Notes under the pieces: model-generated
What the model saw: only the letters and a program-made list of their open reading frames with translations
Databases searched by the model: none
Told to the model about the DNA's origin: nothing
Made by a program: the position numbers and the translations under genes
Part shown: piece by piece, positions 40,067-51,126 of the stretch
Layout of the letters: every line of letters begins with the position of its first letter
How positions within the stretch are numbered: the first letter of the stretch is position 1
DNA from: Rickettsia canadensis str. McKiel
GTDB taxonomy: Bacteria > Pseudomonadota > Alphaproteobacteria > Rickettsiales > Rickettsiaceae
Assembly (NCBI RefSeq): GCF_000014345.1
Contig: NC_009879.1
Span: forward strand, 1-64,000
DNA: 64,000 nucleotides
Direction of reading: 5' to 3'

Positions 40067-41095
40067 CTATATTTCTTCCAAGTTCCACCTAGCTTTTGGA
40101 CAGAAATTCAAAGGAGTAAATAACTTATTATTATAACGCTCAAGTCCTGCATATGCAATCATTGCGGCATTATCAGTGCATAAGTGGATAGGTGGATAAA
40201 TAAGCTGATAACCATATGTTTTAGCACCACTACTTAATATTTCTTGTAAATATTTATTAGCAGCAACACCGCCAGCAATTACTATATTTTTCTTATCACA
40301 ATTATTGATCATTTGTTCATATGCTCTAATAGCGTCCTGTAACTTACTACTTAGAATTTCTCCTATTGTGAACTGAAAACTTGCTGCTATATCATTAACT
40401 ACAGTATCATTAATTTCCTTTAGACTCATTATTAAAGTACGTACGGCAGTTTTAAGTCCTGAAAAGGACATATTGCAATTGCCGCTGTTAATTATAGGTT
40501 TTGGAAATTTATATTTATGAGAATTACCAAATTTTGCTCTTGTCTCAATTTCAGATCCTCCAGGAAAACCTAAATTTAACATTTTTGCTACTTTGTCAAA
40601 GGCTTCGCCTACGGCATCATCTATAGTAGATCCTAGTATTTTATATTTTCTAAGTCCTAAGATTGCTACAAATTGGCAATGTCCACCTGAAGCTAGCAAG
40701 AGTAAATAAGGATAAGGGATATTATCGGTTAATCTTGCGGTTAAGGCATGACCTTCTAAATGATTAATTGCAATAAATGGTTTTTTTAAAGCACTGCTTA
40801 GCGATCTTGCAAACATTGAACCCACTATAACACCGCCGATTAAACCGGGACCGGAAGTCGCAGCAATTGCGCTAATTTCTGTTAATTTAGTATCACTTTC
40901 TTTTAAAACACTTTTTAATGCTTTATCTAGATTCGATAAATGAGAACGTGCAGCAATCTCAGGTACTACCCCTCCAAAAACTGCATGTTCTGTATTTTGT
41001 GAAATGATTATATTAGATAAGATTTCTCGGTTTTCGGTGATTATAGAAACAGCTGTATCATCACAGCTTGATTCTATACCTAAAATTTTTGTCAT
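40067..41095 (-). CDS. tsaD: tRNA threonylcarbamoyltransferase TsaD
   Basis: 342-residue Kae1/Gcp family protein that transfers threonylcarbamoyl to A37 of ANN-decoding tRNAs. It has the ASKHA opening [16 protein letters not shown], the metal-binding HLEGH motif, ASGGHCQ, and the nucleotide-binding [12 protein letters not shown] and [10 protein letters not shown] near the end. Full length. Works with TsaE (10469-10900). Eleven bases separate it from the desaturase gene upstream, so they may share a transcript. Confidence 0.96.
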   Translation of the reverse strand: MTKILGIESSCDDTAVSIITENREILSNIIISQNTEHAVFGGVVPEIAARSHLSNLDKALKSVLKESDTKLTEISAIAATSGPGLIGGVIVGSMFARSLSSALKKPFIAINHLEGHALTARLTDNIPYPYLLLLASGGHCQFVAILGLRKYKILGSTIDDAVGEAFDKVAKMLNLGFPGGSEIETRAKFGNSHKYKFPKPIINSGNCNMSFSGLKTAVRTLIMSLKEINDTVVNDIAASFQFTIGEILSSKLQDAIRAYEQMINNCDKKNIVIAGGVAANKYLQEILSSGAKTYGYQLIYPPIHLCTDNAAMIAYAGLERYNNKLFTPLNFCPKARWNLEEI

Positions 41096-41106
41096 TCAAA
41101 TTAACA

Positions 41107-42300
41107 TTAATTAGATACCTTGAAGGTATTTAATTGATTATACAGCTTATAAATAGATTGTTCAGCATCAATAATTTTTTTATTAACTATTTTTAGTAAT
41201 TTTTCTGAAGATTTTTCTGTTATTTGTGTTGCAGAACTTATTTGCTCCGCTAAATTTTTAAGCGATTCTTGTATTTCTACAAAAGATTTTTTAAATTGTG
41301 CTTTAATTGTAATAGATGATTCTTCAAGCTCTTTAATTTTTAAGCATAAATTTTCTAGAAGCTGATCTATTTTAGTTTGCATTAAGCTCAATTTTTGCTT
41401 TTGTTTTTCACTAAGATAACTTAAAGTTTCTTGCATTTTTGCCTGTATCCGTACTTTTGTAGTACGTTCGAGTTCTGAAGCTAAACCGACTTTACTCATT
41501 AAAAATATTATCCATTTGTGAACGTCAAAATGATACCATTTTGCACCGTTACGATAATCTGAAGGAAAAGCATGATGGTAATTGTGCCAATTTTCACCGA
41601 GTAAGAATAATGACATCCACCAAATATCTCCGGCAGTGCCTTTATAATATTTTTTACTACCGATAAAGTGGCATAAAGAATTGACGCAGAATGTTGCTTG
41701 TTGTTGCAGGAATCTACCGAGTCCCATAAATAAAAATCCTGCATATGCTGATTGCATAGTACCGCCGACTAAATAACCGATAAATAAAGGTACGACAATA
41801 TTCATAAAAGCTGCTATTTGCCAATAATATTTTAGCTGCCATTTTAATAAATTGTTCTTCCCGTGCTTAGTCCAAGTAATGCGATCAATAGATTTATAGC
41901 TACCGTTTCCAACCAACATCCATCCTATATGAGACCACATAAAACCTAAAAATTTATTGTCAAATTTTAAAGGAGTATGCGGGTCTTGATCTTTATCTGT
42001 AAAAGCATGATGTTTATAATGATTCGATGCCCAAGATAAAGCCGGTCCTTGTAATGTTCCTGCAGACAGCATAACTAAAATAAACTCGGCATATTTATTT
42101 ATTTTATAAGAATTATGAGACCATAGCCTATGTAAACCGATCCCAACAGTAATATTATTAATATAATAGCTAGCAACTATAAAAATAACTTCAGCTAATC
42201 CTATTCCATAATCAAACAAATATTTAACTATAAGAGATATAATAAAAATAGGATAAAATATTAAAGAAAATAAAGCAGGCTTATTTAGTTTACTTAACAT
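41107..42300 (-). CDS. Acyl-lipid/acyl-CoA delta-9 type fatty acid desaturase with C-terminal coiled coil
   Basis: 397-residue membrane di-iron desaturase. The three histidine boxes are HRLWSH (about 58-63), HYKHHAF (about 93-99) and NYHHAF (about 242-247); four membrane segments surround them. Family members usually end near residue 290; here a further 100 or so residues form a Lys/Glu/Gln-rich coiled coil (from about 288). The enzyme introduces double bonds into membrane acyl chains. The extra tail is predicted to be cytosolic and of unknown purpose. Confidence 0.9.
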   Translation of the reverse strand: MLSKLNKPALFSLIFYPIFIISLIVKYLFDYGIGLAEVIFIVASYYINNITVGIGLHRLWSHNSYKINKYAEFILVMLSAGTLQGPALSWASNHYKHHAFTDKDQDPHTPLKFDNKFLGFMWSHIGWMLVGNGSYKSIDRITWTKHGKNNLLKWQLKYYWQIAAFMNIVVPLFIGYLVGGTMQSAYAGFLFMGLGRFLQQQATFCVNSLCHFIGSKKYYKGTAGDIWWMSLFLLGENWHNYHHAFPSDYRNGAKWYHFDVHKWIIFLMSKVGLASELERTTKVRIQAKMQETLSYLSEKQKQKLSLMQTKIDQLLENLCLKIKELEESSITIKAQFKKSFVEIQESLKNLAEQISSATQITEKSSEKLLKIVNKKIIDAEQSIYKLYNQLNTFKVSN

Positions 42301-42439
42301 AAAATTTACGGTTTTTAGTTATAAAAAAATCGGTAACGCATAAGATGTATAATCTTATTTAGTATACAAAAATATAATTAATGGATATTAACATACTTAA
42401 TGTATAAATACAAAGAAAATTTTGGCTTATTTAGTTAAT

Positions 42440-42960
42440 TTAAAATTTAGGCGAAAAAAGTTGCTATCCTTACCATTATTTAAACAATCACCGATAAACC
42501 AAATGGTTTTAATAATTTAATTGTCTTTTCCTGAACCTCTCAATCCTATTTGGATGAACATCTTATAGATGTTCATTAAAGGCCTTTTAGTTTTCTATAA
42601 CATTTTATTTATTTCTTGATGTGAAAATACTTTATTTGAAAACTGAAAAAAGTAGTAAAATTTTAAACTCAGTAGGACCTAAATCAATATTTTTATTCTT
42701 AAATTTAATAAAATGTTATCTTGTAAAACTGATTTAGATTGTCTCAATAAAACTCTTTAAAGTAACCTATACTATTGCTCCGATAAGAAAGGCTTATAAA
42801 ATAGCACGTTATTGTCTATTAATTGCTTGTTTGATAATAAAAAGATTATGGGTGTTTTAGCAAATTTATTAATTTTTTCTAACGTTAATTTTGCACTAAT
42901 AATCATGATAGTAAGTGGTTGACTGAAAAAATAAGTTAATACTTTTTCTATAAGTTGAAG
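42440..42960 (-). pseudogene. OmpR/PhoB-type response regulator remains
   Basis: Minus-strand pieces in order: EKINKFAKTPIIFLLSNKQ (receiver strand), NVLFYKPFLSE (the KPF end of a receiver domain), SKSVLQDN, NIDLGPTEFKILLLF (start of the winged helix) and GSGKDNIIKTIWFIGDCLN (the R.. GYRL end). Frames change and stops intervene. The phosphoacceptor part is not recoverable. The rest of 42301-43176 is AT-rich DNA with a small 10-bp-arm hairpin at 42554-42576. Confidence 0.6.
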
Positions 42961-43176
42961 TCCTAATTATATATATAATATTTTTACTTCTAAAGAAATA
43001 TTAACACTTTTTTATTTTTTTCTTCTATAATTAAAACTTTAGGTAATAGCTATAAACACTGAATTAATCTGCATTAATATTTAATATTTAATTTTCTAAT
43101 TTATTAAGGTTTATAGCAAACTTTTTACAAAAAGAGAAAAAGAAACAAAAGGAATGATAATTTTTTAAGATAATAC

Positions 43177-43205
43177 TTGAATTTAATAGTTTTAGTTGTT
43201 ATAAA
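43177..43205 (+). promoter_or_regulatory. Probable promoter of rpsF-rpsR-rplI
   Basis: TTGAAT (43177-43182) and TATAAA (43200-43205) with 17-base spacing, 42 bases ahead of the rpsF ATG. A GGAGA at about 43230 is the likely ribosome binding site. Confidence 0.5.
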
Positions 43206-43247
43206 TGGTTTTATTTAAAGTTTGTTTGTTGGAGACCCTTATATATT

Positions 43248-43613
43248 ATGAGCTTTTATGAATCAGTTTTTATTATACGCCAAGACATATCATTAAACGA
43301 TATAGATAAAATCGTTGATGATTTTGCTAAAATTATTAAAGATAATAATGGTACTATCATAAAAAAAGAATATTGGGGGTTAAGAACCTTAGCTTACAAA
43401 ATCGGTAGTAACAAGAAAGGACATTATTATTTTTTAGGTCTAGACATTACTCCGAATGTAAAAGAAGAAATAGAAAGAAAAATGAAACTTAACGAAAATA
43501 TCATTAGATTTCTTACAATTAAAGCAGATGCAATTAGTAGTGAACCTTCACCAATGTTAAAAAATCAGAGTACAGAGAATAATCTGGTAATTGACGTAAC
43601 GATTAATAATTAA
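43248..43613 (+). CDS. rpsF: 30S ribosomal protein S6
   Basis: 121-residue S6, which pairs with S18 on the 30S platform. Typical start [15 protein letters not shown], the GLRTLAYKI core and the [11 protein letters not shown] strand. Slightly long polar tail after residue 95. First gene of the rpsF-rpsR-rplI ribosomal operon. Confidence 0.96.
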   Translation: MSFYESVFIIRQDISLNDIDKIVDDFAKIIKDNNGTIIKKEYWGLRTLAYKIGSNKKGHYYFLGLDITPNVKEEIERKMKLNENIIRFLTIKADAISSEPSPMLKNQSTENNLVIDVTINN

Positions 43614-43637
43614 ATTTGTAAGAATTAAGGTTAAAGA

Positions 43638-43925
43638 ATGTTAAAAAGTAATAATACTAGTGAAGCAACTACTCGCAAAGTAGGAGATAAAACTGCTAAA
43701 AAGGTATTTTTTAGAAGACGTAAAGGATGCCCTCTTTCTGTGCCTAATGCACCTGTTATTGATTATAAAAATCCTGAACTTTTAATAAAGTTTGTCTCTG
43801 AAGGTGGTAGAATGCTACCAAGCAGGATCACAAATGTTTGTGCAAAGAAACAAAGAAAGCTAAATAATGCTATTAAAATTGCGAGAATTTTAGCGTTATT
43901 ACCTTTTGTATTTCAAGCTAAATAA
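43638..43925 (+). CDS. rpsR: 30S ribosomal protein S18
   Basis: 95-residue S18 with a basic N-terminal extension, [10 protein letters not shown], the [25 protein letters not shown] core in two parts, and the final [21 protein letters not shown]. Binds S6 and 16S rRNA. 24 bases after rpsF. Confidence 0.96.
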   Translation: MLKSNNTSEATTRKVGDKTAKKVFFRRRKGCPLSVPNAPVIDYKNPELLIKFVSEGGRMLPSRITNVCAKKQRKLNNAIKIARILALLPFVFQAK

Positions 43926-43936
43926 AGGCATAATAC

Positions 43937-44452
43937 ATGGAAATTATATTAATAAAACCTGTAAGAAAATTAGGTAAAATTGGTGATATACTCAAAGTAG
44001 CAGACGGGTTTGGTCGTAATTATCTTTTACCGCAAAAATTAGCTATTAGAGCTACTGAGCCTAATAAAGAGCTAATAGTTAAACAAAAACACGAATTTGA
44101 AGCAAAAGATAAGCAAATAAGAGAAGAAGTAGAAAAAATCAATGCTCTTATTAAAGAGCAAAAATTAGTGTTTATCCGTCAAACATCAGATGATGGTAAA
44201 CTTTTCGGTTCAATTACTAATAAAGAAATAGCCGATAAATTATCTGAAAATGTATCTTATAATATTTTTCATTCAAATATTATTCTTGATAAAAAAATTA
44301 AATCTACCGGAATTTATACGGTTGAAATAAGACTCCATGCAGAGCTTAATGCTATAGTTACAGTTATTGTTGCAAGATCAGAATCAGAAGTACAAGATTA
44401 TTTACGTGAACAAAAGAATGAAAGTTTAGAAACATTAGCTGAATCAGCATAA
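43937..44452 (+). CDS. rplI: 50S ribosomal protein L9
   Basis: 171-residue L9: N-terminal domain [32 protein letters not shown] (in two parts), long connecting helix (about 40-80) and C-terminal RNA-binding domain ([12 protein letters not shown]). A short acidic tail follows. Last gene of the ribosomal operon, with a terminator at 44549. Confidence 0.96.
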   Translation: MEIILIKPVRKLGKIGDILKVADGFGRNYLLPQKLAIRATEPNKELIVKQKHEFEAKDKQIREEVEKINALIKEQKLVFIRQTSDDGKLFGSITNKEIADKLSENVSYNIFHSNIILDKKIKSTGIYTVEIRLHAELNAIVTVIVARSESEVQDYLREQKNESLETLAESA

Positions 44453-44548
44453 AATTTTTCTTTATCATCTAGTTGCATAGTTTTATGGATACAAAATTGT
44501 CATAAGCTAAGTGACTGGAAGGAGTCTGGTAGTCCAGCAAAATAATTA

Positions 44549-44573
44549 AAAAATGCTATAAATTAGCATTTTT
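44549..44573 (+). terminator. Intrinsic terminator of the rplI operon
   Basis: Arms AAAAATGCTA (44549-44558) and TAGCATTTTT (44564-44573) with a 5-base loop and a T-rich end, 96 bases after the rplI stop. Confidence 0.7.
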
Positions 44574-44734
44574 ATTCTTCCGTTTCATCAATTTACTTTG
44601 TAAATTTCTCGTAATGACGAAAAACAAGTCATAACAGAAACGTTTGTACATTACTGCGTTTAACCACGGATAATACTAGATTTTTTTAAACTATGCTACA
44701 GCTAAATCTTGATTGCTTCAGACAGGATGAATTT

Positions 44735-44960
44735 AAGAGTAAGTCTGCAAAAACAGTACAAATAGTATGTGAGCACAGACTTAACTTAAAAAATTTCGTC
44801 TGTATCAAGCTTTTTGAATGACACTATATAATCCTGTGAAATGAAGAGTTGGGATACAAAGTTCAACTTGAAAAAGAGCAAGAAGTCTGTAAGATGAAGA
44901 GTGGAGTGTATAATTCAGTATCCGAGGATTTGCAAAGACATTGTTACCAATTTTTTAAGT
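44735..44960 (+). repeat. Dispersed repeat R2, two diverged parts before tilS
   Basis: AACAGTACAAATAGTATGTGAGCACAGACTTAACTTA (about 44745-44785) and ACAAAGTTCAACTTGAAAAAGAGCAAGAAGTCTGTAAG (about 44854-44891) match, in pieces, the reverse complement of the repeat at 24300-24414. The second part runs up to the tilS start and creates an upstream in-frame ATG (44901). Bases 44574-44734 hold a further short RPE-like stretch (TTTCTCGTAATGACG). Confidence 0.6.
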
Positions 44961-46259
44961 ATGGCGAGTATATATGAAAAATTTGAGTATAATATCAATA
45001 ATCTAATAGGTGATTTTGCTTTATCTAGAATAGCGGTTGCAGTCTCCGGTGGAAGTGATTCGGTAGCACTTCTTTATCTTACTAATGTTTGGGCAAAAAA
45101 AAATAATATAGAATTATTTGTTATATCGGTTGATCATAACTTACGGGAACAGTCGAAGCAAGAGACCCATTATATCCAAAATATCAGTAACAGCCTAAAT
45201 CGCAAGCATTATAATTTATCTTTTGATCATCAAAATAATTTTTCCAATTTACAAGAAAGAGCAAGAGAAGGACGCTATAATTTAATGACAAATTTATGCC
45301 TGGAACTTGATATATTAGCACTTCTAACTGCTCACCATGAGGATGATTACGTAGAAAATTTTTGTTTGAGGTTAGAACGTAATAGTGGTATATTTGGTCT
45401 TAGTAGCAGCAATATAAATTGGCATAATAATATACAAATAATTAGACCTCTATATAATATTCCAAAAAGTGAATTAGTAGAATATTTAGTCAACCATAAT
45501 ATAAAATGGTTTGAAGATGAATCGAATTTATCAGATAAATATAAGCGGAATCTTGTTAGACAAAAATTAGCTAAAGAAGAAGATTATATTAAAGCCGATA
45601 TAATCTTGCAACAGCTTAAAATTAATAATCTACTGGATGATAAATTTAAACCGGAGTTGATATCAGCGATAGCTGAAGCAGTCAAGATTTTTGAATATGG
45701 TTTTGCTTTTCTTGATTTGGTAAAATTTGATAAGTTTTCAAATGAGGTAAAAGTACAACTAATTAATTTTTTACTGATAATAATTAGTGGACAATCTAGA
45801 GTAGCGCGTTTTTATTCAGTATCTCCTATTTTGGAGCTAATTACTCAAGACATAAACTTTAAGAATACACTTCATGGTTGTGTAATTAAGCGTATACAAA
45901 ACGAGTTACTTATATACAGGGAATTCGGTAAAAAATTACCTAAGAGTCAAATATTACTAGATAAATCCATTATTTGGGATAGTAGATTTCATATTATAAA
46001 AAATCAAGAAACTCCAAATTGTTTTGTAACTCATTTATCGTTAGAAGATTATAAAACGATAAAGAAGCAATTAGATTTAGAACCTTTGAAAAATCTATCC
46101 TGCAAAAACCACAATGCAATTTTATTTACCTTACCTGTCGTTAAAATACTTGAAAAAGTTATAGCAATACCACATATATCATATTATGATCATGACATGA
46201 GGAATTTTGGAGTCTCTTTTGCTCCGAATTTTGTATCTCGTTTTACACATTTTTGCTGA
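44961..46259 (+). CDS. tilS: tRNA(Ile)-lysidine synthetase
   Basis: 432-residue TilS, which changes C34 of tRNA-Ile(CAU) to lysidine so that it reads AUA. The PP-loop ATP-pyrophosphatase motif SGGSDS is at residues 29-34, followed by [23 protein letters not shown] and [15 protein letters not shown]; a TilS C-terminal region follows. I start at ATG 44961 ([10 protein letters not shown]); the frame is open 20 codons further to 44901, but that part is repeat R2. AUA is heavily used in such AT-rich genomes, so the gene is essential. Confidence 0.94.
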   Translation: MASIYEKFEYNINNLIGDFALSRIAVAVSGGSDSVALLYLTNVWAKKNNIELFVISVDHNLREQSKQETHYIQNISNSLNRKHYNLSFDHQNNFSNLQERAREGRYNLMTNLCLELDILALLTAHHEDDYVENFCLRLERNSGIFGLSSSNINWHNNIQIIRPLYNIPKSELVEYLVNHNIKWFEDESNLSDKYKRNLVRQKLAKEEDYIKADIILQQLKINNLLDDKFKPELISAIAEAVKIFEYGFAFLDLVKFDKFSNEVKVQLINFLLIIISGQSRVARFYSVSPILELITQDINFKNTLHGCVIKRIQNELLIYREFGKKLPKSQILLDKSIIWDSRFHIIKNQETPNCFVTHLSLEDYKTIKKQLDLEPLKNLSCKNHNAILFTLPVVKILEKVIAIPHISYYDHDMRNFGVSFAPNFVSRFTHFC

Positions 46260-46355
46260 TATCAGTATTAATCAGTATTAAGTATTAATATATAATATTT
46301 TATAATCTTAATACTGAATTCGCATTTTATACATATTTTGTTAGGTTTTATATCG

Positions 46356-48266
46356 ATGAATAATCAAGGTAGAAGTATTTTAGTTTGGGCAGTACTTTTC
46401 GTTTTTGTAATATTACTTTTTAATGTTTTCCAATCTGATGGTTTACTTGGTGGAAGAAATAATATAACTTTCTCGGATTTTTTAACACGAGTTGATGAAA
46501 AGACTGTTAATTCGGTCAAAATTCAAGGTAGAGTAATTGAAGGCACTTCAAATGACGGTTCTACTTTTAGCACTTATTCTCCTGATTATCCTGATTTAGT
46601 AAATCGTCTTACTAGCAATGATGTTAATATTGAAGTCGTGCCTCTTGAAACAAGAATGAATACCTTTTTAGGTTTCTTAATTTCTTGGTTTCCTATGCTT
46701 TTATTGATAGGTGTTTGGGTTTTTTTTATGCGTCAAATGCATGGTGGTGGGAAAGTCCTGGGATTTGGAAAATCTAAAGCTAGATTATTGTTATCAGATA
46801 AAGGACCTAAAATTACCTTTAAAGATGTGGCAGGTATCGATGAAGCAAAAGAAGAATTAACTGAAATAGTAGATTTTTTAAGAGATCCAAGTAAGTTCCA
46901 AAAACTTGGTGGTAAAATACCGAAAGGCTGCTTGCTTATAGGTCCTCCTGGAACAGGGAAAACACTTCTTGCTAAAGCAATTGCAGGTGAAGCGAATGTC
47001 CCGTTTTTTAGCATATCCGGTTCTGATTTTGTTGAAATGTTTGTAGGTGTCGGTGCAAGCCGTGTGCGTGATATGTTTGAGCAAGGTAAACGCAATGCTC
47101 CATGTATTATCTTTATCGATGAGATTGATGCCGTAGGTCGCCATAGAGGTATCGGTATGGGTGGCGGTAATGACGAGCGTGAGCAAACCTTAAACCAAAT
47201 GTTAGTTGAAATGGATGGATTTGAAGCAAATGAGGGAGTTGTGATCATTGCAGCTACGAACCGCCCTGATGTTCTTGATCGTGCCTTACTACGTCCTGGT
47301 AGGTTTGATCGTCAAATTGCCGTTGCAAATCCTGATATCAACGGTCGTGAGCAAATTCTAAAAGTACATTTAAAGAAAATTAAATATAATAATACGGTAC
47401 TAGCACGAATTATTGCTCGTGGTACCCCAGGTTTTTCCGGTGCTGAACTTGCTAATTTAGTTAATGAAGCTGCTCTTATTGCTGCAAGGCTTGGTAAGAA
47501 AGAAGTAGATATGCATGACATGGAAGAGGCAAAAGATAAAGTGCTGATGGGAGTTGTACGTCGTTCTATTGCAATGTCGGAGAAAGAAAAAAGGTTGACT
47601 GCGTATCATGAGGGAGGACATGCATTAGTCGGACTTTATTGCCCTGCAGCATCACCTATTCATAAAGCTACAATTATACCACGTGGTAATGCTCTTGGGA
47701 TGGTGCAAAGACTTCCTGAAACTGATGAATATTCTCAGAATCGTGAACAAATGGAATCATCTATAGCAGTTTATATGGCAGGAAGAGTAGCGGAAGAAAT
47801 TATTTTCGGTAGAAATAAAGTTACCTCAGGAGCTTCATCGGATATAAAAGGTGCGACCAATATTGCAAGAGCGATGGTTACAAAAGCAGGTTTAAGTGAT
47901 TTAATAGGACCAATATTTCATGGTTCAAGCAGTGATGATATGTATGGCAGACAATCTAATAATGAAACGTCGGAAGCTACTGCAGAGTTAATTGATACCG
48001 AAGTTAAAAGAATTATTATGCAAGGATATGAATTTGCAAAAGATATTTTAACAAAGCATATAGATCAGCTCCATACGCTAGCTAATGCTTTAATTGAATA
48101 TGAGACATTATCCGGTCAGCAAATTAAAAATTTACTTAGCGGTAGAGCTTTAGATTCAGAAGAGGAAAATAAGTTTCCTTTTAATGATTCATCTACTATA
48201 AAAATAGATAAAGAAAAATCACCTGAAAAAGCAAAAACAACGAAAGCTAAAAAAGAGAGTACTTAA
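46356..48266 (+). CDS. ftsH: ATP-dependent zinc metalloprotease FtsH
   Basis: 636-residue membrane AAA+ protease degrading misassembled membrane proteins and regulators such as LpxC. Two N-terminal membrane helices (about 7-25 and 100-122) flank a periplasmic domain; Walker A GPPGTGKT at 196-203; SRH region GRFDRQI; zinc site HEGGH at 418-422. Start chosen at ATG 46356 (MNNQGRS); an upstream in-frame TTG at 46338 is weaker. The stop is directly followed by the sdhB ATG. Confidence 0.97.
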   Translation: MNNQGRSILVWAVLFVFVILLFNVFQSDGLLGGRNNITFSDFLTRVDEKTVNSVKIQGRVIEGTSNDGSTFSTYSPDYPDLVNRLTSNDVNIEVVPLETRMNTFLGFLISWFPMLLLIGVWVFFMRQMHGGGKVLGFGKSKARLLLSDKGPKITFKDVAGIDEAKEELTEIVDFLRDPSKFQKLGGKIPKGCLLIGPPGTGKTLLAKAIAGEANVPFFSISGSDFVEMFVGVGASRVRDMFEQGKRNAPCIIFIDEIDAVGRHRGIGMGGGNDEREQTLNQMLVEMDGFEANEGVVIIAATNRPDVLDRALLRPGRFDRQIAVANPDINGREQILKVHLKKIKYNNTVLARIIARGTPGFSGAELANLVNEAALIAARLGKKEVDMHDMEEAKDKVLMGVVRRSIAMSEKEKRLTAYHEGGHALVGLYCPAASPIHKATIIPRGNALGMVQRLPETDEYSQNREQMESSIAVYMAGRVAEEIIFGRNKVTSGASSDIKGATNIARAMVTKAGLSDLIGPIFHGSSSDDMYGRQSNNETSEATAELIDTEVKRIIMQGYEFAKDILTKHIDQLHTLANALIEYETLSGQQIKNLLSGRALDSEEENKFPFNDSSTIKIDKEKSPEKAKTTKAKKEST

Positions 48267-49052
48267 ATGGCAGAGTTAAGATTGCCGCCAAATTCAGTAG
48301 TAGAAAAGGGTAGAGAGCATAAAGAAAACGAGGAAATGCTAAGACCTCGTAAAATAAAGATTTATAGATATAATCCTGACCTTGATGAGAATCCTACTAT
48401 CGATAGTTTTGAGATAGATTTAAGTAAAACCGGACCAATGGTTTTAGATGCTTTAATTAAAATCAAAAATGAAATCGATTCGACTCTAACATTTAGACGT
48501 TCTTGTCGAGAAGGAATTTGCGGTAGTTGTGCAATGAATATTGATGGCACAAATACTTTAGCATGCATAAAACCAATAGAAGATATATCAGGCGATATTA
48601 AAATCTACCCACTTCCTCATATGAAAGTAGTGAAAGACTTAGTACCCGATATGTCACATTTTTACGCACAATATGAATCGATAGAACCTTGGCTTAAAAC
48701 CGATAGCCCTGCTCCTTCAAACTCTGAAAGGTTACAGTCAATTAAGGACCGAGAAAATCTGGATGGTTTATATGAGTGCATATTATGTGCTTGTTGTTCT
48801 ACTTCCTGTCCTAGCTATTGGTGGAACGGTGATAAATATTTAGGCCCTGCAATTTTATTGCAGGCTTATCGATGGATTGTCGATTCACGTGATGATCATA
48901 CCGGCGAACGTCTTGAAGCTTTAGAAGACCCGTTCAAGCTTTATCGTTGTCATACAATTATGAACTGTACTAAAACCTGTCCTAAAAGCTTAAACCCTGC
49001 TAAAGCTATCGGTGAAATAAAAAGTTTAATTACAGAACGTCGTGGGATGTGA
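48267..49052 (+). CDS. sdhB: Succinate dehydrogenase iron-sulphur subunit
   Basis: 261-residue SdhB of respiratory complex II, passing electrons from SdhA's FAD to ubiquinone. The [2Fe-2S] ligands are in [12 protein letters not shown] with a later Cys, the [4Fe-4S] ligands in [12 protein letters not shown], and the [3Fe-4S] ligands in [12 protein letters not shown]. It is separated from the other sdh genes here, as known in Rickettsia, and follows ftsH without a gap. Confidence 0.97.
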   Translation: MAELRLPPNSVVEKGREHKENEEMLRPRKIKIYRYNPDLDENPTIDSFEIDLSKTGPMVLDALIKIKNEIDSTLTFRRSCREGICGSCAMNIDGTNTLACIKPIEDISGDIKIYPLPHMKVVKDLVPDMSHFYAQYESIEPWLKTDSPAPSNSERLQSIKDRENLDGLYECILCACCSTSCPSYWWNGDKYLGPAILLQAYRWIVDSRDDHTGERLEALEDPFKLYRCHTIMNCTKTCPKSLNPAKAIGEIKSLITERRGM

Positions 49053-49087
49053 CTCTTAATTAATTATTTCTAAAAATAATAAAATAA

Positions 49088-49480
49088 TGAAAAAAAGAAA
49101 TTATTATCTGTTGGACTATTTTTTAGTTCTATATCTTGCATTTTGCTTGATTGTAATAGTGTGCACTAACACAGGGTAACATGTATTATTGTGCTGCTGA
49201 AGAATATCAGAAAATAGTTTATAAGACACTAAATCAAATATGCCAAGAAATATTAAAACATATTTCAGACAAATAAGAACAAGTTAATTTGCTTAAAAAA
49301 TCCCAAAACTTATCGATTAAGTACCGAAAAGCTGAGTGTGAATTTCAGAGTTCTGGAGTTTATGGCGGTTCTGTATCTCTAATGATAATGCTTACGTTTT
49401 ACAGAAAAAACTGAAGAGCATATCAAGGAATTTGAAGTCATGCTGAAATGTAAAGAAGGTGTAAGTTGTATATTTAATTG
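49088..49480 (+). pseudogene. LprI/DUF1311-like secreted protein remains
   Basis: After a hydrophobic start (MKKRNYYLL) come CAAEEYQKIVYKTLNQICQE, LKKSQNLSIKYRKAECEFQ, SSGVYGGSVSLMI and a shifted KTEEHIKEF, matching the order of the LprI-type N-terminal domain (DUF1311: paired Cys, WxxYRDAEC, YGGS). Stops and a frameshift after the signal region break it. In intact form it would be a small periplasmic protein of the lysozyme-inhibitor type. Confidence 0.62.
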
Positions 49481-49496
49481 AGGATTATTGAAATTT

Positions 49497-49540
49497 ATAA
49501 CATCTTAATAAAATTATCCCATTTGTTTTGTGATATTAGT
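49497..49540 (-). repeat. Partial duplicate of the 3' end of the methyltransferase gene at 50050
   Basis: CCCATTTGTTTTGTGATATTAGTCTTTCTAC (about 49509-49539) matches CCCATTTGTTTTGGCGATATTAGTCTTTCTAC (about 50085-50116) with two differences. The second copy encodes the C-terminal SPKQMG end of the minus-strand gene. Confidence 0.7.
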
Positions 49541-49599
49541 CTTTCTACTTTGTGTGTGTTCAGATATAAACTCTATTTCTAGCTGGAATACATTCTGTT

Positions 49600-50030
49600 G
49601 AGGAAAGAATTTAGCCAATACTAAAATAGGAAAGGTTAGGTAAATTTTTACGTAAGCAAAATCTTAAATGCTAATAGTTTAGGAGAATTATATGTTCAAG
49701 TTTATTATAAATTTGAGAATAGTAAAGATATAGTAGTGATGTATACCATTGGAAAAAAAGTATTAAATTCTGTTAATTTATTGCTACTACTTCTAATTTA
49801 GTTAAAGAACCTACGCCTAAAAAACTACAGGTATATATGTCAAAAGATAATAAATTAACTGAAGCAGAGATGAGATTTGCAGAGTAGTGTGATAGAAAAT
49901 CTGATAAAAATGCAATTACTAGTGCTGTAGTTGAAAATTTTAATGCACAAGACTGGGAAAAATTTTATTAGTCTTCAGGAGAAAACACTGCTAACACTCC
50001 TACTAAATATAGATAAGAACTAAATTATGA
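49600..50030 (+). pseudogene. Unrecognised plus-strand gene remains
   Basis: Fragments LGELYVQVYYKFENSKDIVV, KKLQVYMSKDNKLTEAEMRF, DKNAITSAVVENFNAQDWEK and GENTANTPTKYR lie in order with single stops between. No family recognised; it may be a small secreted or cytosolic rickettsial protein. Confidence 0.4.
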
Positions 50031-50049
50031 GACTTTCTAAAGATTAATA

Positions 50050-51126
50050 TTAATTCATTATTTGTAGGACTTTAAATAATACACCCATTTGTTTTGGCGA
50101 TATTAGTCTTTCTACCTGCTTTTCTATTATTTGTGCTTGCTCATTATTAAGTTTGTCTTGCAATGTTTTACTACGTAATAAGATTCCGTTTTCTATTAAA
50201 AAATCACGTTGCAATATTGTATTTATTACATTTATTTTGCTATTTTTAGCTACTGTTTTTAATGTATAAAAATCTACATGTGCCGATAAATCGGCCTTTC
50301 CACAATTCTCAAGGATGGGACAATATTTATGATTTTTCACTGCTTGTAATGTTGGATTATATTGATATCTATTTCTATTACTTAAAGCTATATCATAGCC
50401 GTAATCGATTATTAAGCAGCTGCCGCTTAGTTTTTTTAGATGTTGAGCTATAAATTTTATAATTTCTATCGATTTATAAGATTCTTCAAGCACTGCTCCG
50501 TCTTTTGCTTCAATATGAGTTTGCAGCAGATATTCTTGTAATTGCTTATTAACGCTTATTTTATCGTATTTAATTCTTCCGTCTACCGGCTGTACTACAA
50601 ATATTCTTTCATACCATAATTCCTTGACTTTAATATATTGTTTTATCGGCATAGCATCAAAGAATTCATTAGCTACTATTATGGTAGGTTTTTTTGGTAT
50701 ATCTTCTATAAATGATAGGTGTTTAATCGGTAAATTAATATCTTGTAAATTAGACTTTTGATGAGCAATAAAATTTTGATTAATTTCTATTAGTTCAATT
50801 GATAAAGCTTTGTAAAATTCCGGTACTAATTTTGCGGTACGTAGTAAATCACGCATTAATAGGCCTCGACCAGGTCCAAGCTCAACTAAACTAAGACTTT
50901 TTGGACAACCAATTCTTTGCCACTCTTTGATACACCATAAGCCAATAATTTCGCCAAATAGCTGTGACACTTCAGGAGCAGTAATAAAGTCACCTTCGCT
51001 AGCCAAAGATTTTGTTTGTCTATAATATGAAGCAGGATTTGAATACAATATTTCTTGTATGAGGACATCGCAAGTAATATAACCATTTTGATTGATTAAT
51101 TGTCTTATTTTAGAGTCGATTGACAT
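50050..51126 (-). CDS. MidA/NDUFAF7-type SAM-dependent methyltransferase
   Basis: 358-residue protein of the Methyltransf_28 family. The opening [35 protein letters not shown] (seen in parts) and the SAM motif [16 protein letters not shown] are typical, as are [12 protein letters not shown] and LIIDYGYD. The mitochondrial homologue NDUFAF7 dimethylates an arginine of complex I subunit NDUFS2, so an NuoD role is plausible. It overlaps the end of lgt by 22 bases on the same strand. Confidence 0.9.
   Translation of the reverse strand: MSIDSKIRQLINQNGYITCDVLIQEILYSNPASYYRQTKSLASEGDFITAPEVSQLFGEIIGLWCIKEWQRIGCPKSLSLVELGPGRGLLMRDLLRTAKLVPEFYKALSIELIEINQNFIAHQKSNLQDINLPIKHLSFIEDIPKKPTIIVANEFFDAMPIKQYIKVKELWYERIFVVQPVDGRIKYDKISVNKQLQEYLLQTHIEAKDGAVLEESYKSIEIIKFIAQHLKKLSGSCLIIDYGYDIALSNRNRYQYNPTLQAVKNHKYCPILENCGKADLSAHVDFYTLKTVAKNSKINVINTILQRDFLIENGILLRSKTLQDKLNNEQAQIIEKQVERLISPKQMGVLFKVLQIMN

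Noticed and set aside
46733..47248. Minus-strand open frame of 171 codons opposite ftsH
   Set aside because: Lies wholly within the conserved AAA+ coding region; low-complexity composition and no start signals.
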